Shown: positions 44,513 to 55,200, counted from the first letter of the stretch. The stretch: 64,000 nt of DNA from Enterobacter genomosp. O (GCF_001022965.1 NZ_LECZ01000019.1:1-64000), one strand, 5' to 3'. Numbers and translations: made by a program. The notes: generated by a model not told the origin, from the sequence alone.

Positions 44513-45502
44513 TTAGCGCTGGCTAATCTGGTCGAAAGTGCCGCCGTTAGAGAAGTGCTCTTTCTGCGCTTTCGTCCAGCCGCCGAACTCGTCATCAATG
44601 GTGAAGAGCTTCAGTTTAGGGAAGACGCTTTCGTATTTCTTCGCAACTGCCGGATCGCGTGGGCGATAGAAGTTCTTCGCCGCAATTTCCTGGCCTTCTG
44701 GCGAGTAGAGATACTTCAGGTACGCTTCAGCTACCGCTTTGGTGTCTTTCTTCTCAACCACTTTATCGACTACAGAGACGGTCGGCTCAGCCAGAATCGA
44801 TTCGCTTGGGGTGACGATCTCAAACTTGTCTTTACCCAGCTCGTTGGTGGCCAGCAGGGCTTCGTTTTCCCATGCGATCAGCACGTCGCCAATCCCGCGT
44901 TCGACGAAGGTGTTGGTGGCGCCACGCGCGCCGGAGTCCAGCACCTCAACGTTTTTATACAGCGCTTTCACGAATTCCTGCGCTTTGGCCTGGTCGCCAT
45001 TGTTGTGATGCAGCGCGTAGCCCCACGCGCCCAGGTAGTTCCAGCGAGCGCCGCCCGAGCTTTTCGGGTTAGGCGTGATGACTGACACGCCTGGTTTAAT
45101 CAGGTCATTCCAGTCATGGATCTGTTTCGGGTTGCCTTTACGCACCAGGAAAACGATGGTCGAGGTGTATGGCGCGGAGTTATCCGGCAGGCGTTTGATC
45201 CAGTTTTTGTCGATGCGGCCACGCTCGGCGATAGCGTCAACATCGTAGGCCAGCGCCAGGGTTACCACGTCGGCTTCAATACCGTTGATGACGGAGGTCG
45301 CCTGCTTGCCAGAACCACCGTGAGACTGGCGAACCACGACATTGTCGCCGGTTTCCTGCTTCCAGTGTGCCGCAAACGCTTTGTTGTATTGCTCGTACAG
45401 TTCACGCGTCGGGTCGTATGACACGTTCAGTAACTGGATGTCCTTAGCCAGAACGCTGGTCGATGCCAGCAATAATGTAAAACCCACGCCCCATTTATTC
45501 AT
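44513..45502 (-). CDS. sbp: Periplasmic sulfate-binding protein Sbp
   Basis: Delivers sulfate to the CysTWA transporter. It has 329 aa, as in E. coli. Signal peptide [19 protein letters not shown] cleaves after residue 19, giving [19 protein letters not shown]... shortened here. Sulfate-site segments SHGGSGKQA near 60-68, [19 protein letters not shown] near 150 and [10 protein letters not shown] near 192 are intact. Normally under CysB control; I did not identify a CysB site. Confidence 0.96.
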   Translation of the reverse strand: MNKWGVGFTLLLASTSVLAKDIQLLNVSYDPTRELYEQYNKAFAAHWKQETGDNVVVRQSHGGSGKQATSVINGIEADVVTLALAYDVDAIAERGRIDKNWIKRLPDNSAPYTSTIVFLVRKGNPKQIHDWNDLIKPGVSVITPNPKSSGGARWNYLGAWGYALHHNNGDQAKAQEFVKALYKNVEVLDSGARGATNTFVERGIGDVLIAWENEALLATNELGKDKFEIVTPSESILAEPTVSVVDKVVEKKDTKAVAEAYLKYLYSPEGQEIAAKNFYRPRDPAVAKKYESVFPKLKLFTIDDEFGGWTKAQKEHFSNGGTFDQISQR

Positions 45503-45623
45503 CGCCCAGCTCTCTTATGTAGTGTTTTGATGAATGCAGCGTGCCAGAAAGCGAATCGAGGATTAAAGAATAAAAAAAGATTGGCTATAACGTAGTGGAA
45601 TAAACGAGTGGAGGAGTGGCCTG

Positions 45624-45659
45624 ATGCCCTCACCCCAGCCCTCTCCCACGGGAGAGGGA
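45624..45659. repeat. CCCTCTCCC/GGGAGAGGG palindromic repeat, copy 5
   Basis: GATGCCCTCACCCC, AGCCCTCTCCC, a short loop and GGGAGAGGG, upstream of sbp and just past the pfkA terminator. Confidence 0.85.
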
Positions 45660-45667
45660 GCAAACAT

Positions 45668-45698
45668 AAAAAAACGGTAACCCAGAGGTTACCGTTTT
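45668..45698 (-). terminator. Rho-independent terminator of pfkA
   Basis: Twelve-pair stem AAAACGGTAACC-CAGA-GGTTACCGTTTT with further A residues on the left, that is T after the hairpin on the minus strand. Confidence 0.92.
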
Positions 45699-45724
45699 GC
45701 ATTTACGCTTACGCTGGATGCCGA

Positions 45725-46687
45725 TCAGTACAGTTTTTTCGCGCAGTCCAGCCAGTCACCTTTAAACGGACGCTTCATGTTTTCAATGGCGTCGATGATG
45801 TCATGGTGAACCAGTTTTTCGTTTTGAATACCGACGCAGCGGCCACCGTGGCCCTGCAGCAGCAGATCGATAGCGTACGCGCCCATACGGGATGCCAGGA
45901 TACGGTCATAAGGGCCAGGGGAACCGCCACGCTGGATGTGACCCAGAACGGTTGCGCGGGTTTCGCGCTTGGTTTCCGCTTCGATGTACTTCGCCAGTTC
46001 GTCAACGTCACAGATGTGCTCGGTGATAGCCACGATCGCGTGTTTTTTACCTTTCGCGATGCCCGCTTTGATTTCAGCCACCAGATCTTCACGGCTAAAT
46101 TCGACTTCTGGCACGACGATAAACTCACAGCCGCCAGCAATAGCTGCCGCCAGAGTCAGGTCACCGCAGTAACGGCCCATCACTTCAACGATGGAGATAC
46201 GCTGGTGAGAAGACGAGGTATCACGCAGACGGTCAATCGCTTCAACAACGGTACCCAGTGCAGTAAAGAAGCCGATCGTGTAGTCAGTGCCTTTGATGTC
46301 GTTGTCGATAGTGCCTGGCAGGCCGATGCACGGGAAGCCCATTTCGGTCAGACGTTTTGCACCCATATAGGAGCCATCACCACCGATAACCACCAGAGCA
46401 TCCAGGCCGCGTTTTTTCATGTTTTCGATAGCCACTTCACGAACGTGTTCATCACGGAATTCCGGGAAGCGCGCAGAACCGAGGAAAGTACCGCCACGGT
46501 TGATCATGTCAGACACGCTGTAGCGGTCTAGCTGAACCATACGATCTTCATACAGGCCCAGATAACCGTCATAAACGCCAAAAACTTCCAGGCCTTCCGT
46601 CAGCGCTGCACGGACAACACCACGGATTGCCGCGTTCATGCCCGGCGCATCACCGCCGCTTGTCAACACACCGATTTTCTTAATCAT
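45725..46687 (-). CDS. pfkA: 6-phosphofructokinase isozyme I PfkA
   Basis: ATP-dependent phosphorylation of fructose 6-phosphate; allosteric tetramer. It has 320 residues, as in E. coli. ATP loop [10 protein letters not shown] at 9-18 and [13 protein letters not shown] at 101-113; the catalytic Asp128 in PGTIDNDI; effector-site [15 protein letters not shown]. The start [12 protein letters not shown] (46687) is chosen because the frame upstream is AT-rich promoter sequence. Confidence 0.98.
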   Translation of the reverse strand: MIKKIGVLTSGGDAPGMNAAIRGVVRAALTEGLEVFGVYDGYLGLYEDRMVQLDRYSVSDMINRGGTFLGSARFPEFRDEHVREVAIENMKKRGLDALVVIGGDGSYMGAKRLTEMGFPCIGLPGTIDNDIKGTDYTIGFFTALGTVVEAIDRLRDTSSSHQRISIVEVMGRYCGDLTLAAAIAGGCEFIVVPEVEFSREDLVAEIKAGIAKGKKHAIVAITEHICDVDELAKYIEAETKRETRATVLGHIQRGGSPGPYDRILASRMGAYAIDLLLQGHGGRCVGIQNEKLVHHDIIDAIENMKRPFKGDWLDCAKKLY

Positions 46688-46861
46688 GACTACCTCTGAA
46701 CTTAGGAATGCAAAATTGAAATCTGTTGCCGGAAGAAATTTATCGACCAACGAATACTGCAAATAGTATATCAATCCCTTCCAGCTGAATTGATTCAGGT
46801 CAGACCAAATGGCGGTAATTTATACACAAAATGCTGGCCTGGCTCACTTTTTTACAACGAA

Positions 46862-47755
46862 TTACGAAAGCCCAACATGTCCGGGTACAACCGAGCAGGG
46901 ATCCTGGTGAATGATGACGTCTGAACCAGGAAAACGCTGCAAAATCGCCTGCTCGACCTGCTCAGCAATAACGTGAGCCTGAACCAGTGGCAGGTTGTCT
47001 TCCATTTCAATATGAATCTGAATAAAGCGGGTCGGCCCTGACTGCCGCGTTCGAAGATCGTGTGCACCGCTGACGCCGGGCCAGGAGGTCACGATAGAAA
47101 AAATTTCATTGCGTTCCGAGTCCGGGAGGGCGCGGTCAAGCAGTGATTGCACCGCTTCGTACCCCATCCTCAGGGCGCTATACAAAATATAGATACCGAT
47201 CCCTAACGCAAACAACGCATCGGCCCGATGCCAGCCATACCAGGCCAGACCGAGCGCAATAAGAATAGCCCCATTCATCATAACATCAGATTGATAATGA
47301 AGCATATCCGCCCGTACAGCCTGACTTTGCGTTTTGCGAACAACCCAGCGCTGGAACGTTACCAGAACAAGTGTGCATATAAGTGCAACGATGGTCACAA
47401 TCACGCCCACGCCGGGATCCTTCATCGGTGTCGGCGAGACGAGATGCTGAATGCCGGTTAAAAACAGGAACAGCGCAGAACCGGAAATGAACATACTTTG
47501 CGCCAGCGCGGCCAGCGACTCCGCTTTGCCGTGCCCAAACGTGTGCTCTTCATCAGCCGGCTGCAGCGAGTAACGCACCACCAGCAGGTTGGTCAACGAG
47601 GCGGCAATGTCCACCAGCGAGTCCACCAGCGCCGCCAGAATACTGACCGAGCCGGTATACCACCATGCGAAAACCTTGATGACCAGCAAGCACGACGCCA
47701 TTATCGTCGCGGCCATCGCGGCCCGGCTTACCAGTCTTCCATAGGATTGATTCAT
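46862..47755 (-). CDS. fieF: Ferrous-iron and zinc efflux pump FieF
   Basis: Cation diffusion facilitator (YiiP) that exchanges Zn/Fe(II) for protons in the inner membrane. It has 297 aa (E. coli 300). Transport-site Asp45 and Asp49 lie in [14 protein letters not shown], with HYQSDVM providing the partner His and Asp on TM5. The cytoplasmic domain contains [22 protein letters not shown]. The start [13 protein letters not shown] (47755) is chosen over a codon 15 nt upstream. The C-terminus differs from E. coli in its last residues. Confidence 0.95.
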   Translation of the reverse strand: MNQSYGRLVSRAAMAATIMASCLLVIKVFAWWYTGSVSILAALVDSLVDIAASLTNLLVVRYSLQPADEEHTFGHGKAESLAALAQSMFISGSALFLFLTGIQHLVSPTPMKDPGVGVIVTIVALICTLVLVTFQRWVVRKTQSQAVRADMLHYQSDVMMNGAILIALGLAWYGWHRADALFALGIGIYILYSALRMGYEAVQSLLDRALPDSERNEIFSIVTSWPGVSGAHDLRTRQSGPTRFIQIHIEMEDNLPLVQAHVIAEQVEQAILQRFPGSDVIIHQDPCSVVPGHVGLS

Positions 47756-47844
47756 AAACGCTCCTGTCATGTCATGCCGCTAGTATAACGGAAGCATGGG
47801 GAGTCTTAGGATGAATAAACGGTTAACAAATCAGAATGCGGGGC

Positions 47845-47902
47845 AAAAAAAACCCCCACATCATGTGGGGGAAGACAGGGATGGTGTCTATGGCAAGGAA
47901 AA
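47845..47902 (-). ncRNA. cpxQ: CpxQ small RNA from the cpxP 3' UTR
   Basis: The minus strand after cpxP reads TTTTCCTTGCCATAGACACC... and ends in CCCCCACAT-G-ATGTGGGGG plus eight T. From memory this equals E. coli/Salmonella CpxQ, which RNase E releases from cpxP mRNA, apart from one or two hairpin bases. The span is 58 nt, as reported for CpxQ. It is Hfq-bound and represses envelope protein mRNAs upon Cpx activation. The hairpin (47845-47871) also terminates cpxP. Confidence 0.9.
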
Positions 47903-47908
47903 CAGGGT

Positions 47909-48415
47909 TTACTGGTTACTACGGGTACTGCTATTGCTACTGAAAAACGTCGTTTCTGAGCTTCGCTGCATCCGTGCAACCTCACGCAGCTGGTCCATTC
48001 GCTGCTGATGTTTGGTATTCAAAACCGCTTGCTGCTCGGGCGTTAGCAGGTGGAACATCTGGTTGCGGACCTTCGCCATCTCTACCTGGCGAGCAATCTG
48101 TTCCTGTGCCATTTTTTCGGCCTGAGCGCGAACTGCGCTTTCGTCAAAATTTTCTGCGGTGACAAGGCGATGCATTGTCTCCATTTCGCTAACATTAACA
48201 GGGGGCTGCTCATGTCTTGCCCTCTGCATCAGATCTCGCATCTGTTGACGCTGATGTTCGGTTAAACTTATGCCGTCAAACATATGGCTTTGGCTACTGT
48301 GCTGCGTTGTGTCCTCTTTTGAGGAACCGTTATCGCTGATGATAGCTACAGCAGCCTGGCTAAACGCACTGAACGCCAGCGTTGAGGCCATGACGGCAGC
48401 GGTAACTTTGCGCAT
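47909..48415 (-). CDS. cpxP: Periplasmic Cpx inhibitor and adaptor CpxP
   Basis: Binds CpxA to dampen the envelope stress response and helps DegP-mediated clearance. It has 168 aa with a signal peptide of about 22 residues ([20 protein letters not shown]). Both LTxxQ motifs are present: LTEHQR and LTPEQQ. The core [20 protein letters not shown] is conserved, while the mature N-terminus and C-tail differ from E. coli. The second of two adjacent ATGs is used. Divergent from cpxRA across a CpxR box. Confidence 0.95.
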   Translation of the reverse strand: MRKVTAAVMASTLAFSAFSQAAVAIISDNGSSKEDTTQHSSQSHMFDGISLTEHQRQQMRDLMQRARHEQPPVNVSEMETMHRLVTAENFDESAVRAQAEKMAQEQIARQVEMAKVRNQMFHLLTPEQQAVLNTKHQQRMDQLREVARMQRSSETTFFSSNSSTRSNQ

Positions 48416-48495
48416 CACTTGCTCCCAAAATCTTTCGTGTCGCGATTCAACGAGAGACAGTCTACGATTCAGGCTGCAAACATGCGTCAGGGGGT

Positions 48496-48510
48496 GTAAA
48501 ACAACGTAAA
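48496..48510. promoter_or_regulatory. CpxR box in the cpxP/cpxR control region
   Basis: GTAAA-ACAAC-GTAAA matches the CpxR consensus GTAAA-N5-GTAAA exactly. It lies midway in the 150-bp divergent gap, suited to activate cpxP strongly and cpxRA as autoregulation. Confidence 0.93.
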
Positions 48511-48565
48511 GTCATGGATTAGACAGCCTTGATGTCGTAATTTCTGCCTCGGAGGTATTTAAACA

Positions 48566-49264
48566 ATGAATAAAATCCTGTTAGTTGATGATGACCGAGA
48601 GCTCACATCCCTTTTAAAGGAGTTGCTCGACATGGAAGGTTTCAACGTTCTGGTTGCCCATGATGGCGAGCAGGCGCTGAGTCTCCTTGACGACAGCATC
48701 GATTTACTTTTGCTCGACGTGATGATGCCAAAGAAGAACGGTATCGATACGTTGAAAGAGCTTCGCCAGACACACCAGACTCCCGTTATCATGCTGACCG
48801 CACGCGGCAGCGAACTTGATCGCGTACTCGGCCTTGAGCTGGGCGCGGATGACTATTTACCCAAGCCGTTTAACGACCGTGAACTGGTTGCCCGTATTCG
48901 CGCTATCCTGCGACGTTCCCACTGGAGCGAGCAGCAGCAAAATACCGATAACAGCTCACCCACCCTTGAAGTCGACTCCCTGAGCCTGAATCCGGGCCGC
49001 CAGGAAGCGAGCTTCGATGGCCAGACGCTGGAACTCACCGGCACGGAGTTCACCCTGCTTTATCTGCTGGCGCAGCATCTCGGCCAGGTGGTATCGCGTG
49101 AACATTTAAGTCAGGAAGTGCTGGGCAAACGTCTCACCCCGTTTGACCGCGCCATCGACATGCACATCTCTAACCTGCGCCGTAAGCTGCCGGAACGTAA
49201 AGACGGTCACCCATGGTTTAAAACCCTGCGTGGTCGCGGTTATCTGATGGTTTCCGCTTCATGA
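48566..49264 (+). CDS. cpxR: Envelope stress response regulator CpxR
   Basis: OmpR-family response regulator. The 232-aa protein has the receiver domain with acidic pocket DDD at 8-10 and phospho-acceptor Asp51 in LLLLDVMMPKKNG, and Lys in DDYLPKPFN. The winged-helix DNA-binding domain spans about 130-230, with FTLLYLLAQHLGQVVSREHL. It overlaps cpxA by 4 nt (ATGA), giving translational coupling. Confidence 0.97.
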   Translation: MNKILLVDDDRELTSLLKELLDMEGFNVLVAHDGEQALSLLDDSIDLLLLDVMMPKKNGIDTLKELRQTHQTPVIMLTARGSELDRVLGLELGADDYLPKPFNDRELVARIRAILRRSHWSEQQQNTDNSSPTLEVDSLSLNPGRQEASFDGQTLELTGTEFTLLYLLAQHLGQVVSREHLSQEVLGKRLTPFDRAIDMHISNLRRKLPERKDGHPWFKTLRGRGYLMVSAS

Positions 49265-50634
49265 TAGGAAGCTTAACCGCCCGCATCTTCGCCATCTTCT
49301 GGCTGACGCTGGCACTGGTTTTAATGCTCGTACTGATGTTGCCAAAACTCGACTCACGCCAGATGACGGAGCTTCTCGACAGCGAGCAACGTCAGGGCGT
49401 GATGATCGAGCAGCACGTGGAAGCCGAGCTGGCAAACGATCCGCCGAACGATTTGATGTGGTGGCGCAGGCTGTTTCGCGCTATCGACAAGTGGGCGCCG
49501 CCCGGGCAACGTCTTTTGCTGGTCACCAGCGAAGGCCGCGTGATTGGGGCCGATCGCAACGAGATGCAGATCATCCGCAACTTCATTGGCCAGGCGGATA
49601 ACGCCGATCACCCCCAGAAGAAGAAATATGGCCGCGTAGAGATGGTGGGGCCTTTCTCCGTCAGGGACGGGGAGGATAATTATCAGCTCTACCTGATCCG
49701 CCCGGCGAGCAACTCCCAGTCTGATTTTATTAACCTGCTGTTTGACCGTCCGCTTCTGCTGCTGATTGTTACCATGCTGGTCAGCTCGCCGCTGCTGTTA
49801 TGGCTGGCGTGGAGCCTGGCAAAACCGGCGCGTAAGCTGAAAAATGCCGCCGATGAGGTGGCTCAGGGTAACTTGCGACAGCATCCTGAACTGGAAGCAG
49901 GGCCGCAGGAGTTCCTTGCCGCCGGAACCAGTTTTAACCAGATGGTGAGCGCGCTCGATCGCATGATGACGGCACAGCAGCGCCTGCTGTCGGATATCTC
50001 GCACGAGCTGCGCACCCCGCTCACGCGCTTACAGCTCGGCACCGCCCTGCTGCGTCGCCGCAGCGGTGAGAGCAAGGAGCTGGAGCGTATTGAAACGGAA
50101 GCTCACCGCCTGGACAGCATGATCAACGACCTGCTCGTTATGTCGCGCAATCAGCAGAAAAACGCGCTGGTCAGCGAAACGGTGAAAGCCAATCATCTGT
50201 GGCATGAAGTGCTGGATAACGCAGCGTTCGAAGCGGAACAGATGGGCAAATCGTTCACCGTCAACTTCCCGCCGGGGCCATGGCCGCTGTACGGTAACCC
50301 CAACACGCTGGAAAGCGCGCTGGAGAATATCGTGCGTAACGCCCTGCGCTACTCGCATACGAAGATTGAAGTGGCGTTTTCGGTGGATAAAGACGGGATT
50401 ACGGTCATTGTCGATGACGACGGTCCTGGCGTGAGCCCGGAAGATCGCGAGCAGATTTTCCGTCCGTTCTACCGCACCGACGAGGCGCGCGACCGCGAGT
50501 CTGGCGGTACGGGGCTGGGGCTGGCGATTGTTGAAACCGCCATGCAGCAGCACCGCGGCTGGGTCAAAGCCGACGACAGCCCGCTGGGCGGTTTGCGGTT
50601 AACGCTATGGCTGCCGCTGTATAAGCGTTCGTAG
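49261..50634 (+). CDS. cpxA: Envelope stress sensor kinase/phosphatase CpxA
   Basis: Inner-membrane histidine kinase sensing misfolded envelope proteins. It has 457 residues, as in E. coli. TM1 is at 8-28, the periplasmic sensor at about 30-163, TM2 at 165-186, then a HAMP segment. The phospho-acceptor is His248 in SDISHELRTPL; the N box NIVRNALRYS and the G boxes DDDGPGV and GGTGLGLAIV are complete. It starts inside the cpxR stop. Confidence 0.97.
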   Translation: MIGSLTARIFAIFWLTLALVLMLVLMLPKLDSRQMTELLDSEQRQGVMIEQHVEAELANDPPNDLMWWRRLFRAIDKWAPPGQRLLLVTSEGRVIGADRNEMQIIRNFIGQADNADHPQKKKYGRVEMVGPFSVRDGEDNYQLYLIRPASNSQSDFINLLFDRPLLLLIVTMLVSSPLLLWLAWSLAKPARKLKNAADEVAQGNLRQHPELEAGPQEFLAAGTSFNQMVSALDRMMTAQQRLLSDISHELRTPLTRLQLGTALLRRRSGESKELERIETEAHRLDSMINDLLVMSRNQQKNALVSETVKANHLWHEVLDNAAFEAEQMGKSFTVNFPPGPWPLYGNPNTLESALENIVRNALRYSHTKIEVAFSVDKDGITVIVDDDGPGVSPEDREQIFRPFYRTDEARDRESGGTGLGLAIVETAMQQHRGWVKADDSPLGGLRLTLWLPLYKRS

Positions 50635-50654
50635 TTTCCCTCTGGCATTGTTTT

Positions 50655-50740
50655 GTAGGCCCGGTAAGCGCAGCGCCACCGGGCAATAACAGGCGCAGAG
50701 GCAAAAATGCCGGGTGGCGGCTTCGCCTTACCCGGCCTAC
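50655..50740. repeat. REP/BIME pair between cpxA and yiiM
   Basis: Two inverted REP units at 50655-50684 and 50709-50740, separated by 24 bp, in the convergent gap. Confidence 0.9.
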
Positions 50741-50752
50741 TCTCTACGGGGA

Positions 50753-51427
50753 CTATTTTCCCCACAATCTCCGCGAATTATCCTCGATTTTGCTGCTTAA
50801 GCGCCGCTTCTGCATCGTTCGCGTCCAGCTAGTGGATAAACCTGCCGCCGACAGCAGGCGGTGATATTGCTCGTCGTCGAACGGCATATGCCAGGCAATC
50901 GCGCAGGCCTCATACACGGAGACATCGCTCAGGCGCGACGCCAGCACCAGCGGTGCATCCGCAGATACCTGCCCTGCCAGCACCACACGGTACAGCCAGC
51001 CTGTTTTACCCGCGCTTTGCAGTTGGGCTGACATATCCTGAATGCCGAAATGGTAGTTGAGCTTGAAGCACGGGGAGCGCGGCTGCGTCACCTGAATCAG
51101 GGCATCGCCCCAGCGGTAGATATCGCCAATAAACACGTTCTTTTCGGTCAGCCCTTCGGTGGAGAGGTTCTCGCCAAACGCGGGGGCGACGAAGAGATCC
51201 GCCTGCTCGGGGAACTCGGTTCTCCAGTGCTGATAGTGTTCGCGCGGGTAGTGGCACAGCGCGCGCTCCGGCCCGCCGTGGATTTTCTTTTCGGCCTGCT
51301 CGTCGCCGGCAAGCCCGAGGTCGGTTAGCGTCAGCTCACCGTCGACCTGAATTTTGGCGATGGCGCTCGGGCGGCTGCCGTCGTATTCCCTTACCTTGCC
51401 TGTAAATACATTCACCGGATAATGCAT
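50753..51427 (-). CDS. yiiM: MOSC-domain protein YiiM (6-hydroxyaminopurine resistance)
   Basis: Molybdenum-cofactor sulfurase C-terminal domain protein; the E. coli homolog detoxifies N-hydroxylated bases. It has 224 aa, as in E. coli. The MOSC signature region includes KKIHGGPERALCHYPREHY and FGENLSTEGLTEKNV, with the conserved cysteine in QPRSPCFKLN. The start MHYPVNVFTGKV (51427) is chosen because the frame upstream covers the sodA terminator. Reads away from sodA. Confidence 0.93.
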   Translation of the reverse strand: MHYPVNVFTGKVREYDGSRPSAIAKIQVDGELTLTDLGLAGDEQAEKKIHGGPERALCHYPREHYQHWRTEFPEQADLFVAPAFGENLSTEGLTEKNVFIGDIYRWGDALIQVTQPRSPCFKLNYHFGIQDMSAQLQSAGKTGWLYRVVLAGQVSADAPLVLASRLSDVSVYEACAIAWHMPFDDEQYHRLLSAAGLSTSWTRTMQKRRLSSKIEDNSRRLWGK

Positions 51428-51450
51428 CGCTGCTCCTTTCTGCAGATACA

Positions 51451-51476
51451 AAAAAAGCGAGTCATCAGACTCGCTT
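51451..51476 (-). terminator. Rho-independent terminator of sodA
   Basis: AAGCGAGTC-ATCA-GACTCGCTT preceded by a run of A, that is T after the hairpin on the minus strand; 22 bp past the sodA stop. Confidence 0.9.
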
Positions 51477-51497
51477 CTCACAGGCGTCAATGCAACC

Positions 51498-52118
51498 TTA
51501 TTTTTTAGCGGCGAAACGCGCTGCTGCTTCGTCCCAGTTCACCACGTCCCAGAAGGCTTTGATGTAGTCCGGGCGACGGTTCTGGAACTTCAGGTAGTAA
51601 GCGTGTTCCCACACGTCCAGACCCAGGATTGGGAAACCGGATGCGCCAGAGATCGCTTCACCCATCAGCGGGGAGTCCTGGTTAGCGGTAGAAACAACCG
51701 CCAGTTTGTCACCTTTCAGTACCAGCCACGCCCAGCCAGAGCCGAAACGGGTTGCAGCGGCTTTTTCAAATTCCGCTTTGAAGTTGTCAACGGAACCGAA
51801 GTCGCGCTCGATAGCCGCTTTCAGGTCGCCCTGCAGGGTGGTACCGGTTTTCAGGCCTTTCCAGAACAGGCTGTGGTTAGCGTGACCGCCAGCGTTGTTG
51901 CGCAGAACGGTTTTCTTGTCCGCTGGCAGCTGGTCCAGTTTGGTGATCAGCTCTTCAGCAGACAGGTTAGCGAACTCTGGCAGGCTTTCCAGCGCGGCGT
52001 TCGCGTTGTTTACATAGGTCTGGTGGTGTTTAGTGTGATGGATTTCCATCGTCTGCTTGTCGAAATGCGGTTCCAGTGCGTCGTAGGCATACGGCAGGGA
52101 TGGCAGTGTATAACTCAT
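51498..52118 (-). CDS. sodA: Manganese superoxide dismutase SodA
   Basis: Converts superoxide to hydrogen peroxide and oxygen in the cytoplasm. It has 206 residues, as in E. coli. Manganese ligands His27, His82, Asp168 and His172 are all present ([27 protein letters not shown]). The start [13 protein letters not shown] (52118) is chosen over an in-frame ATG 12 nt upstream. A Fur box overlaps the promoter region. kdgT, which in K-12 lies next to sodA, is absent. Confidence 0.98.
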   Translation of the reverse strand: MSYTLPSLPYAYDALEPHFDKQTMEIHHTKHHQTYVNNANAALESLPEFANLSAEELITKLDQLPADKKTVLRNNAGGHANHSLFWKGLKTGTTLQGDLKAAIERDFGSVDNFKAEFEKAAATRFGSGWAWLVLKGDKLAVVSTANQDSPLMGEAISGASGFPILGLDVWEHAYYLKFQNRRPDYIKAFWDVVNWDEAAARFAAKK

Positions 52119-52193
52119 AATCCTCTCCATTATTGTCGGGCGGCACAGCTGTTAATGCCGCGTAAGCAGTTGGTTCATTATAGTTAATTAAAT

Positions 52194-52212
52194 GATATTG
52201 AAAATGATTATC
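52194..52212 (-). promoter_or_regulatory. Fur box upstream of sodA
   Basis: GATATTGAAAATGATTATC matches the 19-bp Fur consensus GATAATGATAATCATTATC in 16 positions, 76 bp ahead of the sodA start. Fur repression of sodA is known in E. coli. Confidence 0.85.
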
Positions 52213-52261
52213 AATGCCGTAGTTTTTATAAGGTTATTCGGGTTTTGCCTAAACACAAAAT

Positions 52262-52277
52262 TGTGAGTCTGCTCACC
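52262..52277 (+). promoter_or_regulatory. CRP site upstream of rhaT
   Basis: TGTGA-GTCTGC-TCACC matches TGTGA-N6-TCACA in 9 of 10 defined positions. The next 100 bp to rhaT contain inverted elements likely to be RhaS half-sites, not defined here. Confidence 0.75.
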
Positions 52278-52406
52278 CGGTTAACGTGCTGATTGCCATC
52301 CAGAACAAAAGTGCGGCAACCTTCTGAAGGTTCCTGAACCGCCTAATTTTTACACTCATCAAGTCGGGGGGAAGCCACCGGCTATAAAAACGATGAGGAC
52401 GTAAAA

Positions 52407-53441
52407 ATGAATCATGCGATTACGATGGGTATCTTCTGGCATTTAATAGGCGCGGCCAGTGCAGCCTGTTTCTATGCCCCGTTCAAAAAGGTGAAAGGGT
52501 GGTCGTGGGAAACCATGTGGTCGGTTGGCGGTACCGTGTCCTGGCTGATTTTGCCGTGGACCATTAGCGCCATGCTACTCCCGGATTTCTGGGGCTACTT
52601 CACCTCCTTCAGCGCCTCCACCCTGCTGCCGGTGTTTCTGTTCGGCGCGATGTGGGGCATCGGCAACATCAACTACGGCCTGACCATGCGCTACCTCGGG
52701 ATGTCGATGGGTATCGGCATCGCGATTGGCATTACGCTGATCGTTGGCACGCTGATGACGCCCATTCTTAACGGTAATGTTGACGTGTTGATCAACACTA
52801 AAGGCGGGCAGATGACGCTGCTGGGCGTGCTCGTCGCGGTGATCGGCGTGGGTATCGTCACCCGCGCGGGTCAGTTGAAAGAGCGCAAGATGGGCATCAA
52901 AGCCGAAGACTTTAATCTGAAGAAAGGGCTGCTGCTGGCAGTGATGTGCGGCATCTTCTCGGCGGGCATGTCGTTCGCCATGAACGCCGCGAAGCCCATG
53001 CACGAAGCGGCCGCCGCGCTGGGCGTCGACCCGCTGTACGTGGCACTGCCAAGCTACGTTGTCATCATGGGCGGCGGCGCGCTGGTCAACCTCGGCTTCT
53101 GCTTCATTCGTCTGGCAAAAGTGAAGGATTTGTCGGTAAAAGCCGATTTCTCACTGGCAAAATCCTTAATCATCACCAATGTGCTGCTCTCGATGCTGGG
53201 CGGTCTCATGTGGTATCTGCAGTTCTTTTTCTACGCCTGGGGCCACGCCAGCATTCCACCGCAGTACGACTACATAAGCTGGATGCTGCACATGAGCTTC
53301 TACGTGCTGTGTGGCGGACTGGTTGGGCTGGTACTGAAAGAGTGGAATAACGCCGGGCGTCGTCCGGTGGGCGTTCTAAGCCTGGGCTGCGTGGTGATCA
53401 TCATTGCCGCGAATATTGTCGGCCTCGGCATGGCGAACTGA
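52407..53441 (+). CDS. rhaT: L-rhamnose/proton symporter RhaT
   Basis: Imports L-rhamnose across the inner membrane with protons. It has 344 residues, as in E. coli, with ten hydrophobic spans and the typical N-terminus [21 protein letters not shown]... shortened. Cytoplasmic basic loop [19 protein letters not shown] sits near 156-174. Its stop abuts the rhaR stop on the other strand. Expected to be activated by RhaS and CRP. Confidence 0.97.
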   Translation: MNHAITMGIFWHLIGAASAACFYAPFKKVKGWSWETMWSVGGTVSWLILPWTISAMLLPDFWGYFTSFSASTLLPVFLFGAMWGIGNINYGLTMRYLGMSMGIGIAIGITLIVGTLMTPILNGNVDVLINTKGGQMTLLGVLVAVIGVGIVTRAGQLKERKMGIKAEDFNLKKGLLLAVMCGIFSAGMSFAMNAAKPMHEAAAALGVDPLYVALPSYVVIMGGGALVNLGFCFIRLAKVKDLSVKADFSLAKSLIITNVLLSMLGGLMWYLQFFFYAWGHASIPPQYDYISWMLHMSFYVLCGGLVGLVLKEWNNAGRRPVGVLSLGCVVIIIAANIVGLGMAN

Positions 53442-54290
53442 CTACGCCGCCTTTCGACTGCGATGACGCCACTGAACCGGCGTCATCCCCACCTCGCGGT
53501 TAAACACCACCGAAAAGTAATTACTGTCCTCAAATCCGCAGCGCATCGCCACTTCGCTCACCATCAGCTCAGTATGCTGCAACAGGTACTGGGCGTGGCA
53601 GATGCGCAGCTGGCGCAGGTAGTGGTTCACCGTCATCCCCGTCTGGGTGCGGAACTGCTGGCGCAGCGCGCGCTCGCTGCACTGCTCCTGCTCGCAGAAC
53701 TTTTCCAGCACGAAACTTTTGTTCAGGCTGCCCGCAAGCCGGGCGATCAGCTTATCCAGCAGCGCTTCCTGGACGGTTGCGGAGGGGTTATCGGTAGCGT
53801 AACGATGGCGTTTCAGGGTCATGACCAGCTGGGCGAACAGCAGTTCCGCCATCGGGTTTGCCACCGGATCGTGCTTCTGGCTCTCCTGCTCCATCTGAGA
53901 GATCGTCTGGCGCACGTGAGCCATGCCGTTGCTGCTTAAGCGCCAGTGGGGTTCGCCTCTGGTATTGAGAAAACCGGGGATATGGGCCGCCCAGTCGACA
54001 TTCAGTTTGAGCCTGTCCGGGCAGTAGATAACGTTCTGCAACACCAGATCGTTAACCGAGGCGTAAGCGTGTTTGTCTTCGGCGCGGATGTAAAACAGAT
54101 CGCCACGCGTGATGCGGTAGGGCCGGTCGTTAAGGATGTGTAAGCCGTTGCCGCGCCACACCAGCACCAGCTCGCAAAACTCGTGGGTATGCTCGGCAAA
54201 GACATTTTGCGGATAGCGGTCGGCCACCGCGACGGCCTGGCTCGCGGAGGCAAAAAAATCATCTTTGCGAAGAATTAACTGAGCGGCCAC
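53442..54290 (-). CDS. rhaR: Rhamnose regulator RhaR (AraC family)
   Basis: Rhamnose-binding activator of rhaSR. The 282-aa product begins at [15 protein letters not shown], the length of one annotated E. coli form. The N-terminal cupin-like domain contains [19 protein letters not shown]; the C-terminal AraC domain holds two helix-turn-helix units ([19 protein letters not shown] and [19 protein letters not shown]). It follows rhaS on the same strand by 73 bp. Confidence 0.95.
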   Translation of the reverse strand: MAAQLILRKDDFFASASQAVAVADRYPQNVFAEHTHEFCELVLVWRGNGLHILNDRPYRITRGDLFYIRAEDKHAYASVNDLVLQNVIYCPDRLKLNVDWAAHIPGFLNTRGEPHWRLSSNGMAHVRQTISQMEQESQKHDPVANPMAELLFAQLVMTLKRHRYATDNPSATVQEALLDKLIARLAGSLNKSFVLEKFCEQEQCSERALRQQFRTQTGMTVNHYLRQLRICHAQYLLQHTELMVSEVAMRCGFEDSNYFSVVFNREVGMTPVQWRHRSRKAA

Positions 54291-54363
54291 ACCACAACCT
54301 CTACGGTGAATAACCGGACATTATTAGCCTTTTTACGGCAATAAAACGGTGATTGCCTTCGCG

Positions 54364-55200
54364 TTACTGGAGCGAAGCATCCTTCCCCTGACGGATATCG
54401 CGCGGCGACCAGCTAAACTCGCGGCGAAAAAGCGTCGAAAAGTGATTACTGTCGCCGAAACCGCAGCGATAGGCGATATCCGTGACGCTTTCGTCGGTGT
54501 GACGTAAAAGGTGACGCGCTTTGATCAGGCGCAGGCGGTTGAGGTAGCGCTGCGGCGTGAGCCCGGTGTACTGCTTCAGCTGACGATGGAGCGTGCGTAA
54601 CGACAGCGAAAAATCATCCGCCAGCGCTTCCCAGCATACGTCCTCAGCGAAATGGTCCTCCAGCCAGGCCATCAGCTGGTTCAGCCGCGCGTCGTTATTT
54701 GCCAGCCCTTCCACCAGGCTACTGCGACGCAGCAGAACCAGCAGCTGCATAAACAGCAGCTCGCGGGTGGCAATGGCATGGGTCTCCTGCCCGTCCTCGC
54801 TCTGCTCCATTTGATTCACCAACTGGCGCACCTGCTGCAACGTGGACTGATTCACCCGCCAGTGAGACGGGTAGTGTCCATCCTGCTCCTGGGGCAGTAG
54901 CTTGTTCAACCCCGACAGAAACTGGAACGCGTCCGGCGAACGATAGAGCACGTTGGTGAGGCACAGGTTATCGGTATGTTCATACAAATGCCTGTCGTGG
55001 TCACGCACGAAGCACACCATACCGCCGCTGATGGTGTACGGCTGGCCGTTGAAGACATGAATACCCGTTCCATGCTCGACAATCACAATTTCATGAAAAT
55101 CATGATGATGTTCAGGAAACGCAGCCTGCGGGAGCCGAGGCTCAATCGCGACCGGAGACGTTCCCGACGGGAAAAAATCGACGCTGTGCAGTACGGTCAT
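54364..55200 (-). CDS. rhaS: Rhamnose regulator RhaS (AraC family)
   Basis: Rhamnose-dependent activator of rhaBAD and rhaT. It has 278 aa, as in E. coli, starting [14 protein letters not shown]; a codon 15 nt upstream is not used. Cupin domain with [19 protein letters not shown], AraC domain with the two HTH segments [19 protein letters not shown] and [19 protein letters not shown]. Divergent from rhaB; the 301-bp gap holds the RhaR, RhaS and CRP sites. Confidence 0.96.
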   Translation of the reverse strand: MTVLHSVDFFPSGTSPVAIEPRLPQAAFPEHHHDFHEIVIVEHGTGIHVFNGQPYTISGGMVCFVRDHDRHLYEHTDNLCLTNVLYRSPDAFQFLSGLNKLLPQEQDGHYPSHWRVNQSTLQQVRQLVNQMEQSEDGQETHAIATRELLFMQLLVLLRRSSLVEGLANNDARLNQLMAWLEDHFAEDVCWEALADDFSLSLRTLHRQLKQYTGLTPQRYLNRLRLIKARHLLRHTDESVTDIAYRCGFGDSNHFSTLFRREFSWSPRDIRQGKDASLQ

